Shown piece after piece: positions 1-8,485 of a DNA stretch of 64,000 bases. Numbering within the stretch: the stretch's first letter is position 1; every line of letters starts with the position of its first letter. The notes beneath the pieces were generated by a model. It had not been told where the DNA came from, did not search any database, and saw only the letters and a list, made by a program, of their open reading frames with translations. The DNA is from DAIDKA01 sp036521075. GTDB taxonomy: Bacteria > Pseudomonadota > Gammaproteobacteria > Steroidobacterales > Steroidobacteraceae. The stretch is taken from the NCBI GenBank assembly GCA_036521075.1, contig DATDIL010000021.1:21955-85954 (forward strand). Direction: 5' to 3'. Made by a program: the position numbers and the translations under genes.

Positions 1-175
1 TGCCATTTTCCGCCGCAGCGCCTGTTCACCGCGGCGGCGGGCCGCGAATCCGGACGCTCCGCGACCGCCTGAAAGACGGCTGCCGCTCCTTCAGAAAACC
101 TTTGCGCCGCTGTCACATAACGGAAACGGCGAACTCCGAGGCTGACACTTACCCTTAGGTCAGGTCCGGAGCCTT
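1..175. other. Upstream region, no gene assigned
   Basis: No start-to-stop gene is recognisable. A plus-strand frame is open from the window edge to a TGA at 70-72 and could be the tail of a gene lying outside the window, but its 23 residues match nothing I know. Positions 110-120 hold one good Pho-box half site (CTGTCAC followed by ATAA). The next 11-bp register is poor, so a functional PhoB site here is doubtful. Confidence 0.3.
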
Positions 176-979
176 ATGAGCAGCAAAGGAAAGGAGCGCC
201 GGCTGCGGGTGCGAACCCTGTTCCTCTCGGATATCCACTTGGGGTTCAAACGCGCGCGGACCCGCGAACTGCTCGCTTTCCTGCGTGCGATCGACGCTGA
301 AACCATTGTTCTGGGTGGCGATATTGTCGATGCCCTGAGTCTCGCCAAGCGCTTCTTCTGGACCGACGAGCACACCCAGGTGCTGCGCTTGCTGCTGGCG
401 CGCCGCCGCGCCGGGGTTCGACTGGTCTACCTGCCAGGCAATCATGATGCCGCACTGTCGGTGTTCGTGGAGATGCTCCAGGGCCAGATCGAGGTGCATC
501 GTGAGTGGGTGTACCGCACCTGCCGCGGGGAGCGCTACCTGGTGCTGCACGGTGACCAGTTTGATGCCGCAGTGGCGTGCCCGGCATGGCTGTACTGGGT
601 GGGTGACCGGCTCTACGAGGCCACCTTGCTGTACAACCACCGGGTGAATGATCTGCGGCGTCTTTTTGGTCTGCCCTACTGCCCGCAGACGGAGAAGCTC
701 AAAGCGGCCATCGGTACCAGCGCCCGTTTCATCGCAAAGTTTGAAAACGTGGCGGCCTCGCAGGCCCGCGAGCAAGGCTACGATGGCGTGATCTGCGGCC
801 ATATTCACCGTGCCAATCTGTGCCGGATCGACGGCACCTTCTATGCGAACACCGGCGACTGGGTCGAATCGTGCTCGGCCCTGGTGGAGACGCGCGCCGG
901 GGAGATGCAGCTGTTGCGCTGGCCGCACGGTACGCTCGCCGGCATCGGTGTGCGCCCGCTGCTCGCCGACGCCGCCTGA
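176..979 (+). CDS. LpxH-like metallophosphoesterase
   Basis: This 267-residue protein belongs to the calcineurin-like phosphoesterases of the UDP-2,3-diacylglucosamine diphosphatase (LpxH) type. The dinuclear metal site is visible in order: D19-x-H21 (SDIHLG), D49 (GGDIVD), N89-H90-D91 (GNHD), H125-G-D127 and H209-x-H211 (GHIH). It has no signal peptide or membrane segment, so it is probably cytoplasmic or peripheral. LpxH proteins hydrolyse UDP-2,3-diacylglucosamine to lipid X in lipid A synthesis. This one is somewhat longer than E. coli LpxH (240 residues) and could act on another nucleotide-linked or phosphorylated substrate. It precedes phoU and dsbB on the same strand, so a link to phosphate metabolism is possible. 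The family is sure, the substrate is not. Confidence 0.8.
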   Translation: MSSKGKERRLRVRTLFLSDIHLGFKRARTRELLAFLRAIDAETIVLGGDIVDALSLAKRFFWTDEHTQVLRLLLARRRAGVRLVYLPGNHDAALSVFVEMLQGQIEVHREWVYRTCRGERYLVLHGDQFDAAVACPAWLYWVGDRLYEATLLYNHRVNDLRRLFGLPYCPQTEKLKAAIGTSARFIAKFENVAASQAREQGYDGVICGHIHRANLCRIDGTFYANTGDWVESCSALVETRAGEMQLLRWPHGTLAGIGVRPLLADAA

Positions 980-1055
980 GGGCGCGCATTGGGCTATGAT
1001 CCGCTTCGGGCCCGCACCGTATTCGATTCAGCGCTCATCGAGGATCTTCAAGCCG

Positions 1056-1820
1056 ATGGAAACCGCCGATCTTTCGCATCACATTTCCCGCCGCTTCAAT
1101 GAAGACCTGGAGCGCGTCCGCAATCGCGTACTGGCCATGGGCGGCTTTGTCGAACAGCAATTGCAGAAGGCGATCTCGGCGCTGGTCGAAGGCGACAGCT
1201 CACTGGGGGAGGCGGTCGCCATGGATGACTTCAAGGTCAACAACATGGAGATCTCCATCGACGAGGAGTGCAGCCGCATCCTCGCGACCCGCTCCCCGGC
1301 GGCCGGCGACCTGCGCGTGATTGTGGCCATTATCAAGACCATCACCGACCTGGAACGCATTGGTGATGAGGGTGAGAAGATCGGTTATATCGCCTCGCGC
1401 CTGGCCACCATGGAACGCCCGGCGGACAAGTACCGGGAGATCAAGCATCTCGGCCGCCTGGTGCAGGACATGGTGCACAGTGCGCTGGACTCATTCGCAC
1501 GCATGGACGCGGAAGCCGGCCTGCAGGTGGCGCGGCAGGACATCGCCGTGGACGAGGAGTACGAGTCCATTCAGCGCCAGACCATCACCTTCATGCTGGA
1601 GGATCCGCGCACGATCCGTCGGCATCTGGATGTGATGTGGGTCGTGCGCTCGCTGGAGCGCATCGGCGATCATGCCAAGAACATCGGCGAGTACGTGATC
1701 TACATGGTGCACGGCCGCGATGTGCGCCATACCGATCTGGCCGATGTGGAGCGCGAACTGCGGGGTGAGAAGGCCCTGCAAGAGGGTCAGGACGGGCAGG
1801 GCGGTCAGGTCGCCAGCTGA
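1056..1820 (+). CDS. phoU: PhoU phosphate-signalling regulator, copy 1
   Basis: This is a 254-residue all-helical PhoU with two repeated three-helix domains. Each carries the metal-binding family motif: ITDLERIGDEGEKI in the first half and VRSLERIGDHAKNI in the second. PhoU restrains the PhoR kinase when phosphate is plentiful, acting with the Pst transporter at the inner membrane. I chose the ATG at 1056 because family members begin close to the HISRRFNEDLERVRNRV segment; an in-frame ATG at 996 would add 20 unrelated residues. dsbB follows after one base. A second, more divergent phoU lies at 8486, so this cluster carries two. Confidence 0.93.
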   Translation: METADLSHHISRRFNEDLERVRNRVLAMGGFVEQQLQKAISALVEGDSSLGEAVAMDDFKVNNMEISIDEECSRILATRSPAAGDLRVIVAIIKTITDLERIGDEGEKIGYIASRLATMERPADKYREIKHLGRLVQDMVHSALDSFARMDAEAGLQVARQDIAVDEEYESIQRQTITFMLEDPRTIRRHLDVMWVVRSLERIGDHAKNIGEYVIYMVHGRDVRHTDLADVERELRGEKALQEGQDGQGGQVAS

Positions 1821-1821
1821 C

Positions 1822-2331
1822 ATGCTGAACCGCCGGCTGATCAATTTTGCGGGTGCGGGCGCGTGCCTCGGCATGCTGGCCTTCGCCTTCTACACCCAGG
1901 AGTTCTTGAACCTGGAGCCATGCCCGCTGTGTATTTTCCAGCGCATCACGGTGTTCGTGCTGGCGCTGGTATTCCTGGTCGCCGCGATCCACAACCCGAA
2001 GCGTGCGGCTGGCGCCTGGACCTATGCGGTGCTGATCGGCGTGGTGGCCCTGCTCACGATCGGTATCGCGGGGCGGCATGTGTATATACAAAGTCAGCCG
2101 CCGGGCAGCATTCCGGCCTGCGGCGCGCCGTTCAATATCCTGCTGCAGATGTTCAATCCATGGCAGGTCGTCGTGAAGGTGCTGCATGCGGGGGGCGAGT
2201 GCGCCATCGTGAACTGGACATTTTGGGGTGTGAGCATGCCCGGATGGGTGCTGTTCTGCGCCTTGATACTGGGCGGCGCGGGCATCATTGCCAATCTGCC
2301 GCGCCGGCCGCCCACCCTGCGCAGACGCTGA
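1822..2331 (+). CDS. dsbB: Disulfide bond formation protein DsbB
   Basis: This 169-residue inner-membrane protein has four hydrophobic segments and both periplasmic cysteine pairs of DsbB: C34-P-L-C37 after the first helix, and C100/C127 in the loop before the last helix. DsbB reoxidises DsbA and passes the electrons to ubiquinone. The ATG at 1822 is one base after the phoU stop, so translation is likely coupled. It ends ten bases before the stop of the convergent dapE. The ten-base gap contains the palindrome GGCGCGCC. Confidence 0.93.
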   Translation: MLNRRLINFAGAGACLGMLAFAFYTQEFLNLEPCPLCIFQRITVFVLALVFLVAAIHNPKRAAGAWTYAVLIGVVALLTIGIAGRHVYIQSQPPGSIPACGAPFNILLQMFNPWQVVVKVLHAGGECAIVNWTFWGVSMPGWVLFCALILGGAGIIANLPRRPPTLRRR

Positions 2332-2341
2332 GGCGCGCCGC

Positions 2342-3469
2342 TTAGCCCAGCAGCCGCTCCAGCACGCCCACGTACATGCGGTGCAGGTCGTCGATATCAA
2401 CGGCACGTACCTGCTCGTTGACTTTGTGGATGCTGGCGTTGATCACACCCAGCTCCACGATCTGCGCGCCGAGGGCTGCGATGAACCGCCCATCGGAGGT
2501 TCCCCCGCCAGTGGAGAGCTTCGGCGGCTTGCCGGCCACTGTGGCCACAGCCTTGCACACGGCGTCCGACAGTGCGCCCTGCGGGGTGTAGAACGGTTCT
2601 CCGGATACATACCATTCGAGCGTGAAATTCACCGCGTATCTGCGCAGAATGTCTTCGACCGTCTGCTTGAGCCGCTCGATGGTCTGCACCGGAGAGTAGC
2701 GCAGGTTGAAGCGTGCCTTCAGTTCTCCGGGAATCACATTCGGCGCGCCCGTGCCCGCATTCAGATTCGACACCTGGAAAGTGGTGGGCTGGAAGTGCTC
2801 GTTCCCCCGGTCCCATTCACGGCTGGTCAGTTCGGCCAGCGCCGGCGCCAGGGTATGGATCGGGTTCACCGCCAGGTGCGGATAGGCGATATGGCCCTGG
2901 GTACCGTGAACGGTGAGCCGCCCGGACAGTGAACCGCGGCGCCCGATCTTGATGGTGTCCCCAAGAGCCGATTCGCTGGAAGGCTCACCGACGATGCACC
3001 AGTCGATGCGATCACCGCGCCCGAGCAGGGTTTCCACGACACGCTTGGTGCCATCCACGCTGGGCCCCTCCTCGTCGCTCGTGATCAGGAAGGCAATGGT
3101 CCCGCGATGTTCGGGATGCGCCGTCACGAACTCCTCGGCCGCGGTCACCATGGCAGCCAGACCGCTCTTCATGTCCGCCGCGCCCCGTCCGTACAACACC
3201 CCATCGCGTACGGTGGGCTCAAAGGGCCTGGTACGCCACTCTTCGAGCGGCCCGGTCGGCACGACATCGGTGTGCCCCGCAAAGCACAGCACCGGTGCGG
3301 CCGCGCCACGGCGTGCCCAGAAATTCTCGACATTGCCGTAATTGAGCTTCTCGACCTGGAACCCGGCGGCCTCGAGGCGGCCAATCATGAGGTTCTGGCA
3401 GCCCTCGTCAGCCGGCGTGACCGAGGCCCGGCCCATCAATTCCACGGTCAGTTCAAGTGTTCGCGACAT
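2342..3469 (-). CDS. dapE: Succinyl-diaminopimelate desuccinylase
   Basis: This 375-residue M20-family metallohydrolase removes succinate from N-succinyl-LL-diaminopimelate in the lysine and peptidoglycan pathway. The di-zinc site is readable: H66-x-D68 (GHTDVVP), D99 in RGAADMKSG, and catalytic E133 with ligand E134 (SDEEGP). TGGGTSDGRF near the C-terminus is also typical of DapE, and the length matches the family (about 375). It stands alone on the minus strand. dapC and dapD, the preceding steps, lie at 28.9-31.0 kb. It is divergent from pstS. A palindrome of Pho-like half sites lies about 40 bp upstream of its start. Confidence 0.95.
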   Translation of the reverse strand: MSRTLELTVELMGRASVTPADEGCQNLMIGRLEAAGFQVEKLNYGNVENFWARRGAAAPVLCFAGHTDVVPTGPLEEWRTRPFEPTVRDGVLYGRGAADMKSGLAAMVTAAEEFVTAHPEHRGTIAFLITSDEEGPSVDGTKRVVETLLGRGDRIDWCIVGEPSSESALGDTIKIGRRGSLSGRLTVHGTQGHIAYPHLAVNPIHTLAPALAELTSREWDRGNEHFQPTTFQVSNLNAGTGAPNVIPGELKARFNLRYSPVQTIERLKQTVEDILRRYAVNFTLEWYVSGEPFYTPQGALSDAVCKAVATVAGKPPKLSTGGGTSDGRFIAALGAQIVELGVINASIHKVNEQVRAVDIDDLHRMYVGVLERLLG

Positions 3470-3507
3470 GTGTTTGGCAGAGATAAATCGTCAGGATTTC
3501 GAGGGGT

Positions 3508-3523
3508 TGTCATGAGGATGACA
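3508..3523. promoter_or_regulatory. Inverted repeat TGTCAT-GAGG-ATGACA before dapE
   Basis: Two six-base arms, perfect rev-complements, with a four-base spacer. The site is 39-54 bp upstream of the dapE start. Each arm resembles the CTGTCAT core of a Pho box but they face each other, unlike the direct repeats PhoB uses. It could be an operator, or chance. Confidence 0.35.
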
Positions 3524-3606
3524 TCGCAGCGGACGCACAATGCCTTGTGAGCGTAAGCCCCGGGTAAGCGTCGGTCGACCCCAAAAGAGAAGCGCGACCG
3601 AAGCCG

Positions 3607-3640
3607 GTGTCACGTGTTCGTCACAATACTGTCATGTAAT
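3607..3640 (+). promoter_or_regulatory. Pho box (three 11-bp direct repeats) before pstS
   Basis: Three seven-mers, GTGTCAC (3607-3613), TCGTCAC (3618-3624) and CTGTCAT (3629-3635), recur at an exact 11-bp spacing with AT-leaning four-base spacers. This is the architecture of PhoB binding sites (CTGTCAT consensus plus four bases). The array ends about 75 bp before the pstS start codon. It predicts PhoB activation of the pst operon under phosphate limitation. PhoB and PhoR themselves are not in the window. Confidence 0.75.
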
Positions 3641-3713
3641 GCCTGGGCTGGACGCGCGCGTGGCTTGAAACGGTCGATTTTGCGAATTTTCACGTAGTCC
3701 TCAGGAGCAGGTA

Positions 3714-4754
3714 ATGAGCCTTGTAAGTGTACAACGCGTTTTGGTGGCTGCGGCCGCCGTTGCGCTCACGGGACTGGTACACGCCGCCGATATTTCGGGC
3801 GCCGGTGCGACCTTCCCCTATCCGATCTATTCGAAGTGGGCCGATGCGTACAAGACCAGCACGGGTATCGGTCTTAACTATCAGTCCATCGGTTCCGGGG
3901 GCGGCATCAAACAGATCGAGGCCAAGACGGTTACGTTCGGCGCCTCGGACATGCCGCTGAAGCCCACCGAACTGAAGGCCGCCGGGCTGGTGCAGTTTCC
4001 GATGATCATTGGTGGCGTCGTGCCAGTGGTCAATGTGAAGGGTATCGGTCCGGGTCAGCTGATTCTCGATGGTGCCACGCTCGCCGCGATTTACCTGGGT
4101 GACATCAAGACTTGGAACGACCCCGCAATCAGGAAGCTGAACCCGAAGCTGGCGCTTCCGGCGACGGCGATTGCGCCGGTATATCGCGCGGACGGGTCGG
4201 GCACGAACTTCTTGTTCACAGACTATCTGTCCAAGGCGAGTCCGAAGTTCAAGGACAATATCGGCGCAGCGACCTCGGTACAGTGGCCGGTGGGCATTGG
4301 CGCGAAGGGTAATGAGGGTCTGGCCAATCAGACCACGCAGACCGATGGCGCCATTGGCTACGTCGAGTTCGCTTATGCGAAGCAGAACAAGATGGCCAAT
4401 GTGCTGCTGATCAATCAGGCGCACCATGCCATCGCCCCGAGCGCCGCCTCATTCCAGGCGGCTGCCGCCAACGCGGACTGGACCCACGCGGACAGCTACT
4501 ACCTGATCCTGACGGACCAGGCCGGGGCCAACAGCTGGCCAATCACCGGCGCGAGCTTTATCCTCCTGTACCATAATCCGCCCGACGCGGTCGCCACCGG
4601 CGAAGCGCTGAAATTCTTTAACTGGGCGTACAAGAACGGAACGCAGATGGCTGCCGACCTGGATTACGTACCGTTGCCAGCCACGCTGATCACGCAGGTG
4701 CAGCACACCTGGAGGACCGCGATTACGGCCAACGGCGCACCGATCTGGAAGTAA
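3714..4754 (+). CDS. pstS: Phosphate-binding periplasmic protein PstS
   Basis: This 346-residue substrate-binding protein of the high-affinity phosphate ABC transporter has a cleavable signal peptide of about 24 residues ending LVHA. The mature protein opens with ISGAGATFPYP, the PstS hallmark, and YQSIGSGGG and RADGSGTNF supply phosphate-binding loops. The ATG at 3714 follows a good ribosome site (AGGAGC). The gene heads pstS-pstC-pstA-pstB-pstB-phoU, with a Pho box in front. A strong hairpin after the stop may set PstS expression above the membrane components. Confidence 0.96.
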   Translation: MSLVSVQRVLVAAAAVALTGLVHAADISGAGATFPYPIYSKWADAYKTSTGIGLNYQSIGSGGGIKQIEAKTVTFGASDMPLKPTELKAAGLVQFPMIIGGVVPVVNVKGIGPGQLILDGATLAAIYLGDIKTWNDPAIRKLNPKLALPATAIAPVYRADGSGTNFLFTDYLSKASPKFKDNIGAATSVQWPVGIGAKGNEGLANQTTQTDGAIGYVEFAYAKQNKMANVLLINQAHHAIAPSAASFQAAAANADWTHADSYYLILTDQAGANSWPITGASFILLYHNPPDAVATGEALKFFNWAYKNGTQMAADLDYVPLPATLITQVQHTWRTAITANGAPIWK

Positions 4755-4768
4755 GGTTTCGCGTCAGG

Positions 4769-4795
4769 ACCGCCCGGTGGCGCGCCGGGCGGTTT
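4769..4795 (+). terminator. Hairpin between pstS and pstC
   Basis: Nine-base perfect arms (ACCGCCCGG at 4769-4777, CCGGGCGGT at 4785-4793) with a seven-base loop, followed by only three T residues. It is probably a leaky terminator or an mRNA-stabilising structure within the pst operon rather than a full stop. Confidence 0.5.
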
Positions 4796-4845
4796 GCGCA
4801 TCGGCGAGGCCGCGACCCGAGCCGTTTGTGTTTCGGTAAGGAATA

Positions 4846-5820
4846 ATGGACCAGGCAACTGCGTTCGTGATTGAGCCGCGTCATGCGGCTCGCCAGCGTT
4901 TCGGAGAGCGCCTCTTCAGGGGGGCGACCCTCGCCGCCGCCCTGCTCGTGCTGGTATTGCTGGGCGGTGTTGCAATTGCGCTCCTCAAGGGCGCATGGCC
5001 GGCATTCGCGCACTTCAAGCTTGAGTTTCTGACCCGCCAGGTCTGGAATCCGGTGACCGAGAAATTCGGTGCCGTGGCGGCCATCTATGGCACGCTGGTC
5101 ACATCGGCCATCGCCATGTTGGTGGCCATCCCGCTGAGCTTCGGCATCTCGATTTTCCTCACCGAACTGTGTCCGGCGTGGCTCAGGCGTCCCGTCGGCG
5201 TGGCGGTGGAACTCCTGGCGGCGGTGCCGAGCATAATCTTCGGCATCTGGGGCCTGTTCGTCTTTGCGCCCGTTCTGCAGCGCCATGTGCAGCCCTGGCT
5301 CATCGACCATGTCGGCACCCTGCCGGGCATCGGTACCTTGTTCCAGGGACCACCTTTCGGTATCGGCATCCTGACCGCATCGCTGGTGCTGGCGATCATG
5401 GTGCTGCCCTTCATCGCCTCGGTCATGCGCGATGTATTCGAGACCGTTCCGGATGTGCTGCGCGAGTCCGCGTACGGCCTGGGCGCCACGACCTGGGAGG
5501 TGATCTGGCATGTGGTGCTGCCGTATTCACGCACGGGTGTCGTTGGCGGCATCATGCTGGGCCTGGGCCGCGCGCTTGGCGAGACCATGGCCGTCACCTT
5601 CGTGATCGGCAACGCCCATCGGGTTGGCAGTTCGCTGCTGGCACCCGGGACGACCATCTCCGCGACCATTGCCAATGAATTCACCGAAGCGACCGGTGAT
5701 CTGTACAACTCCTCCCTGATCGCCCTGGGTGTTCTGCTGTTCGTGATCACCTTCGTGGTCATCAGTGCCGCGCGCCTGATGCTGCGGCGCCTGGATCGCA
5801 AGGCATTGGGATCCGTATGA
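4846..5820 (+). CDS. pstC: Phosphate ABC transporter permease PstC
   Basis: This 324-residue inner-membrane permease has about six hydrophobic helices, the first at roughly residues 27-47. The ABC-permease coupling loop is seen as RESAYGLGATTWEVIWHVVLP, with GLGRALGETMAV after it. It pairs with PstA to form the phosphate channel. The stop overlaps the pstA start in an ATGA, so the two are translationally coupled. The length is typical. Confidence 0.95.
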   Translation: MDQATAFVIEPRHAARQRFGERLFRGATLAAALLVLVLLGGVAIALLKGAWPAFAHFKLEFLTRQVWNPVTEKFGAVAAIYGTLVTSAIAMLVAIPLSFGISIFLTELCPAWLRRPVGVAVELLAAVPSIIFGIWGLFVFAPVLQRHVQPWLIDHVGTLPGIGTLFQGPPFGIGILTASLVLAIMVLPFIASVMRDVFETVPDVLRESAYGLGATTWEVIWHVVLPYSRTGVVGGIMLGLGRALGETMAVTFVIGNAHRVGSSLLAPGTTISATIANEFTEATGDLYNSSLIALGVLLFVITFVVISAARLMLRRLDRKALGSV

Positions 5821-6665
5821 AACGCAGCGGCACGCGCAAATTCGCCAATGTGGTCGCCCTCACGCTATCGGTCGGTGCGACCGTCCTGGGCCTGTTTTTC
5901 CTGGCGGCGATTCTGTGGACGCTGCTGAAGAACGGCCTCGCGGGCATGTCATTGCGCCTGTTCACGCAGATGACGCCACCACCAGGCTCGGCCGGAGGGT
6001 TGCTGAACGCCATTTTCGGCAGCGCCGTCATGACCGTCATCGGTATTGCGGTGGGTGCTCCGCTGGGGGTTCTGGCCGGCACCTACCTGGCCGAGTACGG
6101 CGGCAATTCGCGCTTGTCGGCGGTCATCCGTTTCGTGAATGACGTGCTGCTGAGCGCGCCCTCGATCATCGTCGGCCTGTTCGTGTACCAGATCGTCGTG
6201 GTGCCGATGGGGCACTTCTCGGCCCTCGCCGGCGCCGCGGCGCTCGCGATCATCGCCATTCCGGTGACGGTACGCACCACCGAGGACATGCTGCGCCTGG
6301 TGCCGCAGGGCATGAAGGATGCCTCCACCGCGCTCGGTGCCTATCCGTGGCGCACGACCCTCAGTGTCATCTATCCGGCCGCCCGCAGCGGCATTCTGAC
6401 GGGCCTGTTGCTGGCCATTGCCCGCGTCAGCGGTGAGACCGCGCCGCTGCTGTTCACCGCGTTGAACAGTCAGTTCTGGAGCAGGAACCTGAACGCGCCC
6501 ATGGCGAACCTGCCGGTCGACATCTACCTGTTCGCGCAGAGTCCGTATCCGCAGTGGCAGCAGCTGGCCTGGTCGGGGGCGCTGCTGATCACGCTGTCCA
6601 TTCTCGCGCTCAGCATCTTTGCGCGCATCGTGGTTTCGGCCCTGCAGCCGGCGCGGCGCACATGA
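5817..6665 (+). CDS. pstA: Phosphate ABC transporter permease PstA
   Basis: This 282-residue partner of PstC has about six membrane segments. The EAA-type loop DASTALGAYPWRTTLSVIYP contacts the ATPase, followed by ARVSGETAPLLFTA, a PstA signature. It overlaps pstC by four bases upstream and pstB by four bases downstream, giving a tightly coupled operon. Confidence 0.95.
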   Translation: MKRSGTRKFANVVALTLSVGATVLGLFFLAAILWTLLKNGLAGMSLRLFTQMTPPPGSAGGLLNAIFGSAVMTVIGIAVGAPLGVLAGTYLAEYGGNSRLSAVIRFVNDVLLSAPSIIVGLFVYQIVVVPMGHFSALAGAAALAIIAIPVTVRTTEDMLRLVPQGMKDASTALGAYPWRTTLSVIYPAARSGILTGLLLAIARVSGETAPLLFTALNSQFWSRNLNAPMANLPVDIYLFAQSPYPQWQQLAWSGALLITLSILALSIFARIVVSALQPARRT

Positions 6666-7501
6666 GCACCGGGCAGATCACCGCTGGCGGAGTTGCGGCG
6701 CCGAATCGGGCCAACGGCACTGCGGCCGGCGTGCCTGAGAGCGCCGCGCCGCCCAAAGTCACCGTGCGTGATCTGCATTTCTACTACGGCAGCTCGCATG
6801 CCTTGAAGGGCATCAATCTGGATCTGGCCGATCGGAGCATTACCGCCTTCATCGGTCCCTCGGGTTGCGGCAAATCCACGTTGCTGCGGGTCCTGAATCG
6901 CATGTACGCGCTGTATCCCGGGCATCGCGCCGAGGGCAAGGTGCTGCTGGATGGCACCAATATCCTCGAGCCCAGCGTCGATGTGGCGGACCTGCGTCTG
7001 CGCGTCGGCATGGTGTTCCAGAAACCCACGCCGTTTCCAATGTCGATTTTTGACAACGTTGCGTTCGGGATTCGCCTGGCCCAGCGTATTTCGCGGCGCG
7101 ATCTGGCCGACCGCGTGGAGGCCGCGCTGCGCGATGCGGCCATGTGGGATGAGGTGAAGGACAAGCTGCTGGAGGATGGCCGTGGCTTGTCCGGTGGCCA
7201 GCAGCAGCGCCTGTGCATCGCACGCACGATCGCGGTGCACCCTGAGGTCATCCTGTTCGATGAACCGACCGCCGCGCTGGACCCCATTTCGACGCTGCGG
7301 ATCGAGGAAACCCTGCAGTCCTTGCGGGAGAAGTATTGCATTGCCATCGTCACGCACAATCTGCAGCAGGCCGCGCGAGTTTCAAACACCACCGCCTTCA
7401 TGTACCTGGGCGATCTGGTGGAGGTGGGACCGGCCGAGCAGATCTTCACGGCCCCGAAGGATCGTCGCACCGATGATTACGTGACCGGCCGATTCGGTTG
7501 A
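6662..7501 (+). CDS. pstB: Phosphate ABC transporter ATPase PstB, copy 1
   Basis: This 279-residue ABC ATPase energises phosphate uptake. Walker A (GPSGCGKST) spans residues 65-73, the signature LSGGQQQR is near 181, and Walker B VILFDEPTAALD is near 200, followed by the switch histidine (VTHNLQQAARV). The FQKPTPFPMSIFDNVAFG segment is specific to PstB. The ATG at 6662 overlaps the pstA stop, which fixes the start; this gives about 30 poorly conserved N-terminal residues not present in E. coli PstB (257 residues). A second pstB follows after 16 bases. Confidence 0.93.
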   Translation: MSTGQITAGGVAAPNRANGTAAGVPESAAPPKVTVRDLHFYYGSSHALKGINLDLADRSITAFIGPSGCGKSTLLRVLNRMYALYPGHRAEGKVLLDGTNILEPSVDVADLRLRVGMVFQKPTPFPMSIFDNVAFGIRLAQRISRRDLADRVEAALRDAAMWDEVKDKLLEDGRGLSGGQQQRLCIARTIAVHPEVILFDEPTAALDPISTLRIEETLQSLREKYCIAIVTHNLQQAARVSNTTAFMYLGDLVEVGPAEQIFTAPKDRRTDDYVTGRFG

Positions 7502-7517
7502 GCAGCGGAGCCAATAT

Positions 7518-8450
7518 ATGCATGAATCGAACCAGACACTCGCACCCCCCAGCCTCTCACCGGCGGTATACGCCGCCAATGGCGAACACCATCCCGAAGC
7601 CGGTGTGAACCTGCGGCCCGCCGCTCGGGGCGGCGCCCCCAGTCGGCTCGATGGCGCCGTGATCGGCCAGACGGTCGGTACCGTGACGGTTGCCGATCCG
7701 GTGTTTTCGTGCCGCGATATCAACGTCTATTACGGGTCCAAGCACGCCATCAAGGGCGTGAGCCTGGATGTCGGCAAGAAGCAGGTGCTGGCGATGATCG
7801 GGCCCTCGGGTTGCGGTAAGTCCACCTTCCTGCGCTGTCTCAACCGCATGAACGACACCATTGCCGGTGCCCGTGTGAGCGGGCAGATCCTGCTTGACGG
7901 CCAGGACATCCACGATCCTGCGCGCGACGTCGTCCAGCTGCGCGCCCGCGTCGGCATGGTGTTCCAGAAGCCTAACCCGTTTCCCAAGTCCATCTATGAC
8001 AACGTGGCCTTCGGGCCGCGTCTGCATGGCCTGGTTCGACGTCGCGCCGACCTGGATGAGCTGGTGTGCACCAGTTTGCAGCGCGCCGGGCTGTGGAACG
8101 AAGTCAAGGATCGCCTCACCCAGTCCGGCACCGGCCTGTCCGGCGGCCAGCAGCAGCGCCTGTGCATCGCGCGCACGATTGCGGTGATGCCGCATGTCAT
8201 CCTCATGGACGAGCCGTGCTCGGCGCTCGATCCGGTCGCCACGGCGCGCATCGAAGACCTGATCGATGAGCTGAAGGAATCCTTCGCCATCGCCATTGTC
8301 ACGCACTCCATGCAGCAGGCCGCGCGTGTCTCGCAGCGCACGGCATACTTCCACATGGGCTCGCTGGTCGAAGTCGGCGAGACGGACCGCATTTTCACCA
8401 ACCCTCGGCACCGCCTGACGGAAGACTACATCACCGGCCGTTTTGGCTGA
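7518..8450 (+). CDS. pstB: Phosphate ABC transporter ATPase PstB, copy 2
   Basis: This second PstB-type ATPase, 310 residues, is clearly paralogous to the gene just before it. Walker A GPSGCGKST is at 95-103, then FQKPNPFPKSIYDNVAFG, LSGGQQQR, the Walker B line VILMDEPCSALD and THSMQQAARV. All catalytic residues are intact, so it should hydrolyse ATP. It carries an unusual low-complexity N-terminal extension of about 60 residues (Ala, Pro, Gly, Arg). No second permease pair is present, so the two ATPases may form a heterodimer, compete for PstCA, or respond to different conditions. phoU copy 2 follows. Confidence 0.9.
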   Translation: MHESNQTLAPPSLSPAVYAANGEHHPEAGVNLRPAARGGAPSRLDGAVIGQTVGTVTVADPVFSCRDINVYYGSKHAIKGVSLDVGKKQVLAMIGPSGCGKSTFLRCLNRMNDTIAGARVSGQILLDGQDIHDPARDVVQLRARVGMVFQKPNPFPKSIYDNVAFGPRLHGLVRRRADLDELVCTSLQRAGLWNEVKDRLTQSGTGLSGGQQQRLCIARTIAVMPHVILMDEPCSALDPVATARIEDLIDELKESFAIAIVTHSMQQAARVSQRTAYFHMGSLVEVGETDRIFTNPRHRLTEDYITGRFG

Positions 8451-8485
8451 TCCGTCAGCCGCACGTGCAGCCACGGTCCGAAGGC

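Noticed and set aside
110..131. Pho box before the LpxH-like gene
   Set aside because: Only one good half site (CTGTCAC) is present; the following 11-bp register reads CGGAAAC, so a PhoB site cannot be supported.
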